In this document: piece by piece, positions 62,499-64,000 of the stretch
How positions within the stretch are numbered: position 1 is the stretch's first letter
Layout: every line of letters begins with the position of its first letter
Assembly: GCF_000733855.1 (NCBI RefSeq)
Contig: NZ_JPOJ01000001.1
Span: forward strand, 2,559,001 to 2,623,000
Direction: 5' to 3'
Length of the DNA stretch: 64,000 bases
Source: Methylomicrobium agile
GTDB taxonomy: Bacteria; Pseudomonadota; Gammaproteobacteria; Methylococcales; Methylomonadaceae
Position numbers and translations under genes: made by a program
The notes under the pieces: generated by a model
Seen by the model: the letters and a program-made list of their open reading frames with translations, nothing else
Told to the model about the DNA's origin: nothing
The model's database searches: none

Positions 62499-62936
62499 CT
62501 AAAAACGTAATGGTGTGACTTGGCCCGTCGCCAAAAAATTCCGGTAGTCGGCCAGTACCTGGGCATGATCGAACGCCAGCAATTCGGGCAGTGTCGCAAA
62601 TGTGAAAATGCCGCAGTTCTTCGCATCGTCGGCGGCGACGGGCATGCCGTGCGCCTCGGCCACATAGCAGGCGGTCGCCGTATGGCCGCGGGCATCGCGC
62701 TTCGGGTCCGAATAAATGCCGAGCAGCGCGGTCAGGCGCACGTCGAGCCCGACCTCTTCTTTCGCTTCGCGGATCGCCGCCCGTTCGACCGTTTCGCCCA
62801 CATCCACAAAGCCGCCCGGTATCGCCCAGCCGTAGGGCGGAAACGCGCGCTCGATCAGGATAAAAGGCCGTTCGGGCAGGTCGATCAGTTCGATGATCGT
62901 GTCGGCGGCAAGCAGCGGGGTGACGGGTTTGGTCAT
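62499..62936 (-). CDS. Nudix hydrolase
   Basis: The 145-residue protein carries a full Nudix box, [20 protein letters not shown] followed by EVGL (Gx5Ex7REUxEExGU). The region [14 protein letters not shown] resembles ADP-ribose and NUDIX repair hydrolases. Substrate unknown. It lies seven bases downstream of the O-methyltransferase gene and is probably co-transcribed with it. Confidence 0.9.
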   Translation of the reverse strand: MTKPVTPLLAADTIIELIDLPERPFILIERAFPPYGWAIPGGFVDVGETVERAAIREAKEEVGLDVRLTALLGIYSDPKRDARGHTATACYVAEAHGMPVAADDAKNCGIFTFATLPELLAFDHAQVLADYRNFLATGQVTPLRF

Positions 62937-62943
62937 GGCGAAG

Positions 62944-63633
62944 TCAGCCGGTTTTTTTGCGCGCGACGAGCACCCCGTCCCGGATCGGGTTGATGTACGC
63001 GTCGAAGTCGGGATCGCCGAAAATCAGCGCGTTGTGTTCGAGTATCGCTTCGGTCCAGCCGGGCACGACGTCGGTATATTCGTCCATTGCGACACGCCCG
63101 TGCCAGAGCACGTTGTCGGCGATATAGAGTCCGCCGGGGCGGATCCGGTCTTTGGCGAGGCGCCAGACTTCCGGATAATCGCCTTTATCGACGTCGTTAT
63201 AGCAAATATCGAACGGTTCGTGGGTGCCGGTGAAAATATCCTGTGCGAATCCGGTATGGAAATCGATCCTTTCCCATAAACCGGCCACTTTCAGAAAATG
63301 CTCGGCCTGGAACCGGTTCAGCGGATCGCCGTCGGTGCAGACGATCCGGCCTTCGGAGCCCACTGCGCGGGCAAACCAGTAGGCCGAATAACCGTAGCCG
63401 CTGCCGAACTCGAACACGCTCTCAGCACCGATCGATCGGGCCAGCGATTCCAGAAACACCCCGACCAGGCGCCCGACGATCGGAAAACTTCTCTGTACGG
63501 CCAAGGACTCCATATCCTGCAATACAGGGGTATCGGTGCGGCCGAGCAAGCCGCGCAGATAGTTTTCGATCGCCGGATCGACCGGAACGATCGAGGTTCG
63601 ATTGGGCGGTGTGGGGGATGTATGGTCGGTCAT
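62944..63633 (-). CDS. O-methyltransferase family 3 protein
   Basis: The 229-residue protein has the class I fold of caffeoyl-CoA/catechol O-methyltransferases: [43 protein letters not shown] and [15 protein letters not shown] with the metal-binding Asp and Asn. AGGAGA precedes the ATG. Acceptor unknown. Forms a minus-strand group with the Nudix gene and perhaps the TIGR02647 gene 48 bp upstream. Confidence 0.88.
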   Translation of the reverse strand: MTDHTSPTPPNRTSIVPVDPAIENYLRGLLGRTDTPVLQDMESLAVQRSFPIVGRLVGVFLESLARSIGAESVFEFGSGYGYSAYWFARAVGSEGRIVCTDGDPLNRFQAEHFLKVAGLWERIDFHTGFAQDIFTGTHEPFDICYNDVDKGDYPEVWRLAKDRIRPGGLYIADNVLWHGRVAMDEYTDVVPGWTEAILEHNALIFGDPDFDAYINPIRDGVLVARKKTG

Positions 63634-63681
63634 CGGCGGCGTTCTCCTGGCGCTGTGGGAAGGAATGGCTCCGGGCTTTTT

Positions 63682-63918
63682 TCACTCCGCGGTCAGGATG
63701 TCCAGTACGGTCTGGACCTGCTCGGCGGTCTCGCGGCCGAGCGCGGTCAGGTAGCCGCCGTCTTCGTGCGTGACCAGGCCTTTGCGAAACAGGCGCCGGG
63801 TCGCTTCGATCACTTGGGGATCGGCATTTTTATGTACCTTGATGCCTTCCTGCGTGGTGGTCAGGTTATAACGGACCAGCACATTCAGTTCGTCGACGAG
63901 TTCGGGGTTATAAAACAC
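63682..63918 (-). CDS. TIGR02647 family protein
   Basis: About 78 residues with the family pattern VFYNPELVDELNVLVRYNLT, TTQEGIKVHKNAD and a C-terminal YLTALGRETAEQVQTVL. The GTG at 63918 is the best start: GGAG lies eight bases upstream and family members begin just before NPELV. The first ATG in frame is 14 codons earlier. Function unknown; small winged-helix-like fold is suggested by pattern only. Confidence 0.75.
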   Translation of the reverse strand: MFYNPELVDELNVLVRYNLTTTQEGIKVHKNADPQVIEATRRLFRKGLVTHEDGGYLTALGRETAEQVQTVLDILTAE

Positions 63919-64000
63919 GGGAAACGCTCCATTTTCGGTAAAGTAAAATCTGCCGGGCATTGTAACCCGAATTCGCGGCGCCCGTTCAAGCGTCGAGCGG

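Overview
The window is GC-rich, gene-dense chromosomal DNA from a gammaproteobacterium. I read it as probably a Methylococcales-type (methanotroph-like) lineage. That is an inference from the combination of pyruvate phosphate dikinase, a fructose-6-phosphate aldolase-type transaldolase, a SulP/carbonic anhydrase fusion, proton-translocating transhydrogenase and a complete cytochrome c maturation operon. No methane-oxidation gene lies in the window, so the placement is only suggestive. No rRNA, tRNA or CRISPR array was recognised.

Layout. 1-10021: housekeeping genes (kup 3' end, rmuC, a host-attachment family protein, mtgA, moaA, an RhlE-like helicase, a TPR protein, then uracil-DNA glycosylase, exonuclease III and purC on the minus strand). 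10022-15621: an accessory island with AT-rich flanks. It holds an intact IS5-family element with a TTAG target duplication, a secreted DNRLRE/collagen-like protein whose true start is separated from the frame by a run of ten C, a four-copy 151-bp tandem array, a glycosyltransferase and a decayed glycan gene. 15622-35365: mainly core genes (uvrC with a 3' frameshift, pgsA, tetR-type regulator, SulP-carbonic anhydrase, comM-type ATPase, ubiK, a divergent speE/speA pair, radC, coaBC, pntAB, mutL). 35366-45460: rlmB followed by ccmABCDEFGHI. This operon is interrupted by a probable diiron four-helix protein, a DUF4258/DUF2283 pair and a VapBC-like pair. 45461-59626: a second accessory stretch with a secreted protein that has caspase-like motifs, a periplasmic-sensor diguanylate cyclase, an MJ1255-type glycosyltransferase, fsa, an epimerase, a LysR/two-methyltransferase/PD40 cluster, and an ATPase + DUF4276 (Toprim-like) pair resembling the two-gene architecture of anti-phage systems. 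59627-63960: ppdK, a Nudix hydrolase, an O-methyltransferase and a TIGR02647 protein.

The most pervasive non-coding signal is a set of palindromic intergenic repeats, at least six families (called A-G here). Most sit between convergent genes. Several reach into gene ends and supply stop codons or C-terminal residues. Two clusters are flanked by about 27-bp direct repeats. The best candidates for further work are the poly-C switch on the collagen-like gene, the ATPase/DUF4276 module, the cargo inside the ccm operon, and the LysR-methyltransferase cluster.
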